Of a DNA stretch of 64,000 nt, positions 10,277 through 19,861 are shown piece after piece. This stretch comes from Porphyra umbilicalis (lineage: Eukaryota > Rhodophyta > Bangiophyceae > Bangiales > Bangiaceae): assembly GCA_002049455.2 (NCBI GenBank), contig KV918978.1:62001-126000 (forward strand), read 5' to 3'. The position numbers and the translations under genes are program-made. The notes under the pieces were generated by a model that worked only from the letters and a program-made list of their open reading frames with translations, was not told the origin of the DNA and ran no database searches. The first letter of the stretch is position 1, and every line of letters starts with the position of its first letter.

Positions 10277-11743
10277 TAAGAGCACTCTATTGGTTTAAAA
10301 CGACAGTAAGAAGGCATCGAAGCCAATAGAAACCCCGCATTTGGTGCCGGGACCTTGCATCCAGCAGAACTCACTGTTTGTTGCCGCTTGATCCGCATTT
10401 CTTGGCACGGAGCAAGCTGGCCGCGCGAGTTCATGAGATTTTCTACTGTCTCTTCGCCAGAAGTGCAGAAAAGAAGAGGAGCTGATGTTGATTTCCAGGC
10501 TGTATGGGCACATGTAAGCAATCAGGAGCACCAAGTCAGTCCCAGGGGCGCATCTGATTGGTGGAGAGAGTCGGTCCGCAAGTCAGCCTCTGTCCACCAG
10601 GACAAAATTCGGGGATCAGCAATAACATGCCACAGAACCGAGTGTTGACTCCTCCAGCCCTCTCCTGGCAGTCAAACTGATCGGAGCGGGAACGCACAAG
10701 TATGTCATGAACACATTTAATACAGTATAATTGTGTGCATAAAACGCACACGTGTCAAGTACATAAATACACACAGAACGCTGCCAAATCAAACTGAGGC
10801 CTGCCTGGGGTATTCAAAAAAAAAAATCGCCCCATAGCATGGGGACCTGGCCTTCTCCAATGCCGTCCACCCTCTATGGCGATGGTACGACTAGAAAGTA
10901 GCCCTCATTTTTCGTGCAGAAGACGATGATCGGGAGCCACGATCGCCGTTTGTACCGTAGAGGCTGGTCGACCGCGTTCATTGCTATCCCCCCCTGGACA
11001 AGAACGGAAGCGACAAGAATGGAGAGAGACTGTGTTTCTGTCTTGCTCGTGCCCATTCCCCGCCCCCCGCCCTGAAGGGCATTGCCGTGCCACAACGTGT
11101 ACCCACTGTGGGCGGTGCGCAAGGGACAGATTGCGCAGGCACAGGGGGCGCTATCGCTGTCGTCGCGCCGTCAGACGCGCCAGGCGTGCGGGGTGGAACA
11201 GGGCTCCTGACCGAGACGTTGCCGCTGTGCCATCGTTGAGAGGGGCAAGTGGGGCGGGGAGGCCGGGAGGGGCGGCCTGCCGATGCCTCTGCTGCCCATG
11301 TCGGCCACTACAGGGCATGCACCAGGGTCGAAGGAGTCGCCTCCGCCAGTCCGGATGTTGAACGGCACTGCGCGTCGGCGCGCTAAAGCGCCAACGACTG
11401 AGGCTACCACGAAGTCGGTCGCCGACGAGCAGCTTCTCCTTGGACAGTTCCCACACGATCAACGAATGTGACACGAATAGAGCTCGGCGACAAGCTTTCA
11501 CGGAAGAAGGCAAACGAGGCCGGCGGGGACGCGATAGACGGCTCTACACGTACGTCGATTCCATCATAGCTCAGAACAAATCCACTTCAACACACGCCAA
11601 GCAACAGAGCTCGCTGGCACATACGCCATGCAGGCGCGAAAACGAAAGCATGCAAAAGACTATACACGCTGGCAGCACTGGCAGCGCTCAGGCGTCGCGG
11701 TCTTGACTGAACAGCAGCCTCCAAGTTGTACCGCCTGTGTTGC
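10277..11743. other. Spacer, no gene recognised
   Basis: Contains a stretch near 10575-10625 that matches 8002-8050 in inverse orientation (core TTGCTGATCCCCGAA, TTTGTCCTGG), apparently a short dispersed repeat. The remainder shows only short open frames without domain signatures. Confidence 0.4.
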
Positions 11744-12457
11744 TCACCAGCTCTCCCCCCCAGACGTGGAGTACACCCCCAAGTCCGCGTAGACGCTGGC
11801 GGTGTCGCACCCCCCCCAGCGCCGCGTAAAGACGTCATCGTCCTCTGCGACTGCGCGCACATAGGTGGTGACGCAGGCAAGTGCGACGGCAACCGTGTCG
11901 CCAATCTCCGCCGCGACTTCCTCCAGAAAGCGCAGCGGGTGGGACGCGAGGCTCACCGTCGACTCCTCATCGTCACTGTCCGACGACACTGCCGACCCGT
12001 CCGTGTAGTAGGAGGAGTACGACTGGTGGTAGGAGGACAGATCATCGACCGACGCGTTGGCCGACGCGTACTCAACGAGGTTCCGCACCGTCTTGTTAAG
12101 GGCACTCTGGCCCGTCGAGTCATTGTAGGTGTACGAGGAGTTCACGATCCACCGCGAGTGCGTGGGGGGCAGCGCCACGGTCGTCGTGCAGCTCATGGCG
12201 GGGCGGAGTGAGCGGGCCGTGGACGACCAGCGAGGGACGCCGACGTGCTCGGGTGCTCAGGGGAAGCACACGAAATCCTTGAGCGGCGATGCGCGGCCGC
12301 GCAGCAGGCAGGTAACGCCCGCCGTCGTGGGGGTGGTGGGGGTGACCACCGTGCCGTTGGGGAGCAGGGTGGCCGCCCGTGCCCACTTGGGGCCCGCCGT
12401 CTTGTGCGGGTCCTGGAGACGTGCCGTCTTGAAGAGGAGCGCAGCCGCCAGGCGCTG
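11744..12457 (-). CDS. Hypothetical protein, reading frame interrupted by TGA
   Basis: From an acceptor-like GATAGTCAG near 12458 the minus strand reads LAAALLFKTARLQDPHKT ... PLKDFVCFP to an in-frame TGA at 12257-12259. The same frame continues, then from ATG 12196 gives a 150-residue stretch rich in Ser/Thr/Asn/Asp (NSSYTYNDSTGQ, SSDSDDEES) ending LGVYSTSGGESW at 11744. Composition on both sides of the TGA is protein-like and unlike the antisense frame. Options are a short gene starting at 12196, a gene with a nonsense codon, an unseen intron, or a recoded UGA. No family recognised. Confidence 0.4.
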
Positions 12458-15369
12458 ACTATCACCCAAGCAGCGGCGAATGAGTGAACGGGGGAGTCCG
12501 AGGGCAGGGGATGGCGGCCCGAGCGAGGGGAGGGCAGAGGGCGGCACGAGGCTAGCGGGGGAGGGCGGTCGTCGGCAGGTCCGCGCGGCGGCAGTGGTGT
12601 GCTTGTCCGAGGCACGTGGGAGCGGAGAGACGTGCTCGGAGCCGTGACGGGTGGCTCGTGGCTGCTTAAGAGCGACGTGGGAGCGTACGACAGCTCCGCA
12701 GCGACGGTTAAGTGCAGCAGCAGGCGGGACACGGAACGGCGGGTGGCTGCGGGCGCACGGTAGGGCCAGCGGCGGAACGAGACAGACGGACGCGTGCGCT
12801 CGCAGCCTGAGGGGGCACGCGTCAGCGACGGGTAGTGAGGAGCCGTGGGCGGAGCGGGATCGACACCACCGTGTGAGGTCGTGCGGAGGGGCTGCACGCC
12901 TCGCGCGGGGCGGCGGGCCGAGTGCGCGTGGTGCAACGGCGTTGCGCCGCGGGGCGGGCGCGTGCCGGCGCACCGCCCCTGGCGGGCACCCCCCCTTCAA
13001 CACCCCCCTGGCACCCCCCCCCTGCGACCCCACCTTTTGGAGCCACGGCTCTCGGCGTTTTGCTGTGGAACGCCAGCACCGCGTCCACGTCGGAGTTGTG
13101 CTTCAGCCGCAGTCGCCGCGCGGTGCAGCCGACGCGTGCCGGTGTCGAGGCCGGCGGAACAGCAACGCAAGCCTCAGGGTCCGGTCGCTCGGGCCTGCCA
13201 CTTTCCCACCCAAACGGCCGGCTGGGGAGGTGCTTTGGCTCTGACGCACGCCTGCCTCAAACCCACGGCGTCCCGAGGCGTCCCCCCCCAAATGTTCGAT
13301 CCAGCCCCTAGCAGCCGCCCGGCGCGCCTCCGAGCCAGTCCCAAAAGAGGGCTCTGCAACACGTGGCCGGATCCAAAAGCAAGCCCCCGCCACAGGTCGG
13401 ATGCGAGGGTCCGGCAAGCGTAGCAGAGCGCCCCGCTCGAACCAGACCTCAGGGGCGGTCCCCGTCGCCACCAGTCTGGTGCTCTGAGGCGTCCCAACCC
13501 AGCGCGGCCTGAGCGGACGGGAGCGTGAGCGAGCCCTTCTCGCCAGGACGGTCCTGCTTCACTCTCACGGCGCGTCTCGTCCTGGAACGGGCGGCGCCAG
13601 CCGCGGCCTGCGTCGGTGAGCAACCGGTTTTGCCCCCTGACCAAATCCAGTCGTGGGGCGTCAGCGCGAGGCTGTCAACGCTCCGCCGCTGGGCCCGCCG
13701 GCCGTCGGACACGGGAGATACGTCGGACGACTCATCGTGCTGTGAAGAGTGACCGCCTGCTGACCAATCGTGCGCCTCCGCCGTGGAGGTGAGACGAACC
13801 CCTGCACTGAGCGAGTCAGGAAGCCGATGGACATGAATCAGCGCGACACCGCCAGGCAGCGCCAAAGGGTGACAAAAAAAAGCTGTCGTGCACATTCTGC
13901 TCAGCCGCGTGTGAGTGGGCTGGTGGTGGGCCAGACCGACACACGTCTTGCGAGGCACTCGCCGCGACGGTGTGAGGGCGGACGGCTAGACCAGCACGAG
14001 GGCTCTTCTGTCCAATAGGAAACCTGTTTCAAATCCCAGCACCTCGTCCATGACGAGACTGGGGAGACACCGAGGGGCTGGAACGCAACGCGACGAAACG
14101 ATCGAAACGCCACCGCGTGTGCATGCCGGTACGCACACAGCACAGACGATCGATCCCTTGCCAAAAATTCAGACAGTCGAATAGGCCCAGATCCAAGCGA
14201 AAGAGGCCTTCGACTGCTGCTGCTGCTGAGTCGTCGGCCATCAGAGCGACCACGTATGAATACAGTTGTCTGCCTGAGTCGGCCGTTTTGTGTCACGCTG
14301 TCGTTTCGTAGTTCTGAGCCGGCAGCTTCCAAGTGGAGTATGCGAGGTGCCTTTCTTGGACGATACGCTGCAGCGCTGCCATCATCGTCTGTAGCAGGGG
14401 AGCATTCAGGAGTCTCTATTTTGTTCAGGTGGTTTTTTTAATATATTTAGAGACACCCCAGTATTGCATGAAATACTGGGTCGATTTCTTGTAGCTACAT
14501 CTGGGCACGTGTATGACTGATCCACATCTGTGGCGAGTACGAGTGCCTCGCGACAGTGCCTGCAGTACCTCCCGATGCAAACGTCCTCACGGTGGCCACC
14601 ACCGGTGGTAGCCGCTATGGTACGCCCCCCCGTCCCATGCCGCCCTCCTTCTCTTGTCTGGCAGCGCCGCCGCGTTGGGATGGGGGCGCTGCCCCCCAGC
14701 CGGCCCTGCGGTGGGCAGATGCGTCGTGGCAACGATCGCGATGACGATCGCCGACGGCGGCCGCCAACCCCCCCGGTGCAGTCGCACTGGCGCGGCCAGC
14801 ACACGGCCGCCGCCCGCGGGGCTCACCACGCCCCGCCGGCTCCGTCACGCCTGCCGCCACCCCCGCCGCCCGTGGCGGCCGCCACCCCCTTCCGTGCCGC
14901 TCCCTCCCGCCACCGCACACCCCACGCTACAGACGCGGCGGCGGCGGGCGTCCACGGGGGGTGGCACCCCAGCCCCACTGCGGCGGTACACGCCAAGTGG
15001 CCAGCGACTCCATCAGGGCGGCAGCGCGCGTGTTGCGGCCGCGTCGCCCCTTGTGTCCACTACCGACACCCGCTACACCCGCCGCACCCGCCACACCCCG
15101 CCATGTTTGACCCCATGGCATCTCCCACGCACCCCACAAACCGGCCGTCCCCCACGCGGCTCGTCAACACAGACGACTCGCCCGCCAGCGCATGCGTGGC
15201 GTACCCCGCCGCGTAGAGTCGGGCACCACCCGCCCCGCCGGGGATGCACGTGCAGCAGAGGCGCACCGGCGCACTTGTTGGCGACAGTCGCACGGCGGGT
15301 TGTGGAGCCCCTGCTGGCGCACCCCGTCGCACGTGACGCAGCGCGCCCGCGCGCGCACCGCCGCGACCT
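12458..15369. other. GC-rich stretch without a confident gene
   Basis: Open frames occur on both strands, mostly Arg/Pro/Ala-rich shadows. A short perfect hairpin, CCCAGTATT/AATACTGGG with a six-base loop, lies at 14457-14480, inside a weaker GTCTCTA/TAGAGAC pair. I see nothing else that can be named. Confidence 0.35.
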
Positions 15370-15805
15370 ACGCCTCGACGTGCGAGCGGCCGGCGGATGT
15401 GCCCGCGCGGTCAGTACCCGCAGCGCCGCCGGCGGGGCACCCCGGCTGGCCGTGGCAGCGACCACGTACGCCTCCCCGTACGCATCCCGGCTGCCTGTCG
15501 AGCGGGTCGGCAATGGGCAACGGGTGCACCTGGTTCCACAACGCCACGTCCTCGGTGGTCGCCCGCGCGTGCATGCGCCGCCCCCGCGCCGTTGCCGGGT
15601 GGTCGAGCGGCAACACCACCGCCTCGACCGGTGCGGTGGGCGCCGCGAGCGGCGGCCAAAAAGAGAGGAACGTGGCGCAAGGCGGCGGCACGCAGGTCGT
15701 GGCCCGCTCACAACCCAACGCCGACGCTGTCGCCGGGGTAGAGCACGTCCCACAGCACCTTGGTCGCGTCGACGAGGGCGGCGTCCGCCGACGGGTCGGG
15801 CACAA
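15370..15805 (-). CDS. Possible unknown gene downstream of the PrmC-like gene
   Basis: Protein-like minus-strand segments follow one another in different frames: DAALVDATKVLWDVLYPGDS (near 15710-15790), then LSFWPPLAAPTAPVEAVVLP and ALWNQVHPLPIADPLDRQ (about 15520-15690), then DAYGEAYVVAATASRGAPP (near 15440-15500). Frame changes would be needed to join them and no splice sites stand out. The order fits one gene read in the same direction as the PrmC-like gene just upstream. No family recognised; start and end are not fixed. Confidence 0.3.
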
Positions 15806-16365
15806 TCCGGGGGGGGGGGGGGTGCGGAGCCGCCCCGCGCAGACGCCAGGGGAGGGTCAGCGCCGCGGCCGGGTGAGGGGGTGGCGGGGTGGGGAGGGGG
15901 GGGGGGGGCGTGCGCCTGCCGCAGGCGGCGACTTTGCCATGGGCCCCAAGTCCGCCAGTCGGCCACGCGGCACCTGCCGTCGACAGCGGCGGGGGGCGGC
16001 GACCGCGGGTCGGGTGCCGGCCGCCCCGCGGGGCGGCCGCCGCGGCGGCCACCGGCGCGCCCCCCGTCCACCCGTGCGGGCCGTGCCGACGGCGGGCGAC
16101 GGTGGCGGCGCGCGCGTGGCCGACGCCCGTGGCGGCGGCCCCGCACCGCACACACCCGCCCGCGTCGGCCTGGAGCGGGGGGCGCCGCCGGGCGGGCGCC
16201 GAGGCCCGCCGCGCGCGCCCGCCGCCCGTGGCGCGCGCGCCCGCCGGCGGCGCCGGTGGCTCGGCAGCGCGCCGCACGCGCCGGCGGCGGCCGCCCGCGG
16301 GCGCGCCGCGCACGGTGGCCGGTGTAGGGGGAGGGGCCGCCGCCGGCGCCCGCTCCCCCCGTTTT

Positions 16366-16720
16366 TTACCCCCCGCCGGCGGGCGGCGCACCCCCCCCCC
16401 CCACCCTCCCGATGCGGTGGCGGGGCTGGCCGCCCCCCCCCCCCCCCCCCGCGGGCGCCCACCGAAAGACGACGCACCGCACGGACCCCCACGGGTCGAC
16501 GACGCGGCGGGCGGCCACCAGCCCCGCCGCCGCCATCACCGCGTCGACGCCGCCGACGCGGCGGGCGGGCACTTCCAACACCACCGCCCCGCGGGCGGCG
16601 AGCAGGTCCGTGCGCGCGGCGGCGAGGGAGGCGGCAATCGCCCGATAGGCGCCGAGGCCGTCGGCCGCGTCGTCGGCAGTCGCGGCGGACCCGGGGGTGC
16701 CGCCGACGCTGCCAACCGCA

Positions 16721-16754
<34 letters not shown>

Positions 16755-17468
16755 TGCTCTCGGCGGCGGGGGGCTCCCCCCCCTGCCCCCCCCCCCCCCC
16801 CCCCCCGCCGACGGGGTGTAGACGAGCGCCGCCGCCGGCTCGGCGCGCAGCCGCCCGAGGCGCCGCCCCCCGTGTTCGGCGCGGGTCAAGTAGGGCGGGT
16901 TGGCCACAATGACGCCGTACGGGGCGGCGGCGGCGACGGCGGGGGCGGCGGCCAAGGCGGCAAAATCCCCGTGGCCGACCGTCACGGTCGCCGCCACCCC
17001 GTGCCGCGCCACGTTGGCCGCCGCCACCGCGAGCGCGGCGGCCGACACGTCAACGGCGACGACGCGCAGGGGGGGGGGAGAGGCGGGGGGCGTGGGCACG
17101 GGCGGGCGCGGGGGCGGGGGTGCGTCCGCCCCCGACAGACCCTCACGAGGGGCGGCCGCGGGCGCGTGCGCGGCGGCCGCCGCCGCGCGGCGGGCCGCCA
17201 CCGCCACCGCCACCGCCACCGCGATATTCCCCGACCCCGTCCCCGCGTCGAGCACCGCCGCCGGCGCGGGGGCGGCGGGGAGCTCCTCCACAACCGCCGC
17301 CACGAGCACCTCGGTCGCCGGCCGCGGGACGAGCACGTCTGGGGTGACGGCGAGCGTCAGCCCACAAAACACCTTGCGGCCGTGGCGGTAGGCGAGCGGC
17401 ACCGCCGCCGCGTCGCCGCCGCCGTCGCCGGCGGTGGCGCCGTTGCCGGCGGTGAGCGGCGCCGCCGT

Positions 17469-17531
<63 letters not shown>

Positions 17532-19541
17532 CGGCGCCGCCGACCCATTGTCGGCGGCACCGCCGCCGCAGGTGCGGCCACCGTCGCCGCCGTCGCCACC
17601 GCCGGCGGGACCGTCGCCCCCCCCCCAAACTCGGCCGCCTCCCGCGCGTCACGGCGGGCGGCGGCGGCGGCTTCGCGGCGGAGCAGCGCCCCGAATTTGG
17701 TCGGCAGCGGCAGGGACCAGGCGTGCGCCCACGGGCGTCTGCCGCCGCCACTGCCGGCGGCGGCCGGCGGCGGCGGCGCCGCCGCCGCCCCCACCCGCAG
17801 GGCGGTGAGCGCGAGGTAGGCGCCGCGCGCGCGCGCGCCATTGGTCCCCGCGCAGTGCGTGGCGGTGCCGACGACCGGCAGGCCGAGGCGCCCCAGCTCC
17901 CGCCGCAGCGACTCGGTCGGCCGCACGGCGAGGGGGTAGGGCCGGGCGGCGGCGGCGGCGGCGGCAGCGACGGCGGCGGCACCGCCCGTGCCGGCGCCAC
18001 GGTCGCCGTCGCCGTCGCCGGCGCCATTGGCCATTGTGGTGGCCGACGACCGCCCGTCGCCGTCATCCCCGTCGTCACGGTCGCCGGCCGACCCCCCCAG
18101 GCGCACGGTAATGTCGAGCTCCACGAGCCACCCCGCCGTACACCGCCCCCCCCCACGACGGTCAGCCGCGGGTCCCGCCGCGCGGCGGCGGCAGCCCCCT
18201 CCCCCCCCCCCCCCCCCGCCACAGCGCCACCGCCCGCAGCGTCTGCTCGACGCCCGCCGCGGCCGTCGCGGACGCGTCCGCGGCGCTCTTGGCCACGAGC
18301 ACCACCCCGCCGACGGGGCGGGAGAGGCCGGCAACGACCACCCAGCCGCCGCTGGCCGTGGCCGCCGCCGCAACGCCGTCGGGCGGCGTGGCGTCTGCGT
18401 CGTCCCCGTCGGGGGGGGGGCGGCGGCGGCGGCGGCGGCGGGGGGCACCGCCGGCAGCCCGTCGACGAGCGCCAGCGGGGTGCCCCCGAGCGGCTGCCCC
18501 GGGCGCTTGGCCACCACCACCCACGCCGGCCCCTCCACAAGCACCCCCCCGCGACGGGGGTGACCCCCCCCAAGTCGACGGCACCGGCACTGGCGGGGGC
18601 ACCCCCCCCCCCCCCCCGCCGCCCACGACGAGGGCCCCCCCAGAGCGCGACGCGCGGGGGTGCCCCCACCCCCCCCCCCCCCCCCCCCACCGCCGCCCGC
18701 GCGGCGGTGCGCGCGGCGCGCACGCGCGCGCCCACATCCGGCACGACCGCGAGGGTGTCCCCCCCCCCACCACCCCCGCCCCCGCCGCGCGCCGCCCATT
18801 GAGCGTCACGGCGGCGGGGTCGCCGAGGCGCAGCGCCGCCTCCACGTCCCCAATCGTGGGGAGGGCGGCGCGCCAGTGGGCGCGGAGGGCGGCTTTGACG
18901 CGCAGGGGGGGGGCGCCGGGGGGGAAGGTGTGGGAGTGGGTGTGGGCGGCGGGGACCCCCGCCCCGCCGTCGGTGGCGCCGTCGGCGGGTGGGGGGACGG
19001 GGGCGGCGGCGGCGGCGTGGGGGGGGGGGGCATGGCCGCCGGCGGGGGGGACGGGCGGGCGGGCGGGCGGGCGGGCGGGCGGGCGGGCGGGCGGGCGGGC
19101 GGGCGGGCGGGCGGGCGGGCGGGCGGGCGGGCGGGCGGGCGGGCGGGCGGGCGGGCGGGCGGGCGGGTGGGCGGGCGGGCGGGCGGGCGGGCAGAGCAAC
19201 GGCGGGGGGGGGCGCGCACGCGGTGGCACCGCCGGGGGGCGGCGGCACCGCCGCGCCCGCGTCGACGGCGGGGGGACCGTGGCGGGGGCGGGGACGCGCC
19301 GTCGCACCGGCGGGCGGGGGCGCCGCGGCGGCGGCGTCGGTGGGCGTCGCCTCGGCGCCGCGCGGCGGCCGGGGCGGCGCGGCGGGCGCGCCGCCGCCGC
19401 CACGGCGCGGCGCGCGGCGCAGGGGGCTACCTTTGACGGCCGTGGTCGGGGCGGGCGGCGGGGTGGCGACGGCGCTGCCGCCGCGGCGGCAACGCGGCCA
19501 CCGCCACCGCGCGCCGCGTTGGCCGCAGCGTGTCGGTACAT
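16366..19541 (-). CDS. RluA-like domain fused to PrmC/HemK-like methyltransferase
   Basis: The start is ATG 19541 (MYRHAAANAARGG), an Arg/Ala-rich leader that could be an organelle transit peptide; ATG 19610 is also in frame. Order: leader; a Pro/Ala/Arg linker over a GGGC repeat; an S4-like piece (GDVEAALRLGDPAAVTLNG, about 18790-18850); RluA-like pieces (VLVEGPAWVVVAKRPGQPL, AGLSRPVGGVVLVAKSAA, LRRELGRLGLPVVG); then a PrmC-like domain from 17402 with LVPRPATEVLV, VLDAGTGSGNIAV (SAM site), VVAVDVS, VIVANPPYL (NPPY catalytic motif) and a C-terminal GAVVLEVPARR...CVVFRW block. PrmC methylates the Gln of the GGQ motif in peptide-chain release factors. In the RluA-like part the family's H-R-L-D is A-G-L-S, so the catalytic Asp is absent. 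Each frame change falls on a C/G run (16786, 17617, 18202, 18411, 18602-18688, 18759). Fusion as one protein is inferred; the C-terminus is uncertain. Confidence 0.65.
17471..17530. repeat. (CCG)n trinucleotide run
   Basis: About twenty uninterrupted CCG units lying between the RluA-like and PrmC-like parts. On the minus strand they code poly-Gly, poly-Ala or poly-Arg depending on frame, so the two halves of the gene are joined by a single-residue run. Confidence 0.9.
19053..19191. repeat. (GGGC)n tetranucleotide array
   Basis: Over 130 bases of GGGC units with one GGGT variant near 19167. On the minus strand, 12 bases give Pro-Pro-Ala-Arg, and because the unit is four bases the same peptide appears in all three frames. 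It lies in the N-terminal linker of the RluA/PrmC-like gene. Confidence 0.95.
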
Positions 19542-19668
19542 AGGGTGGACCCCCGCCACCTGCGCGTGGGGTGGTGGAGACGGGACACGCCGTTTGTGGC
19601 AGCGGCGCATGCGCAGGCTGTTTTTTAATCGTTTCGTTTTGTGGATGCAGCGGCATCGAGTAGCCACT

Positions 19669-19671
<3 letters not shown>

Positions 19672-19735
<64 letters not shown>

Positions 19736-19770
19736 CAGCAGCAGCAGCAGCAGCAGCAGTAGCAGCAGTG
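19672..19770. repeat. (AGC)n trinucleotide array
   Basis: About 33 units with a few AGT interruptions, in the 320-base gap between the RH3-like stop (19862) and the RluA/PrmC-like start (19541). It would lie in the 5' UTR or promoter of the latter, reading (GCT)n on the sense strand. It is outside the coding region if ATG 19541 or 19610 is used. Confidence 0.95.
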
Positions 19771-19861
19771 GAGCGCGACAGAGAAAGGGACAGCAGACGA
19801 CTGGTTTTTTTTGTTCTCGCGCCCGCAGAGCTAGGAAGGAGGCGCGTGGTGGCGCCTCTAT

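Noticed and set aside
13985-14045. tRNA-like T-arm (TTTCAAATCCC)
   Set aside because: No A box or pairing acceptor stem upstream.
14654-17819. Plus-strand open frames of 557 and 875 codons opposite the PrmC-like gene
   Set aside because: Arg/Pro/Gly-rich shadows; the minus strand carries the conserved methyltransferase motifs.
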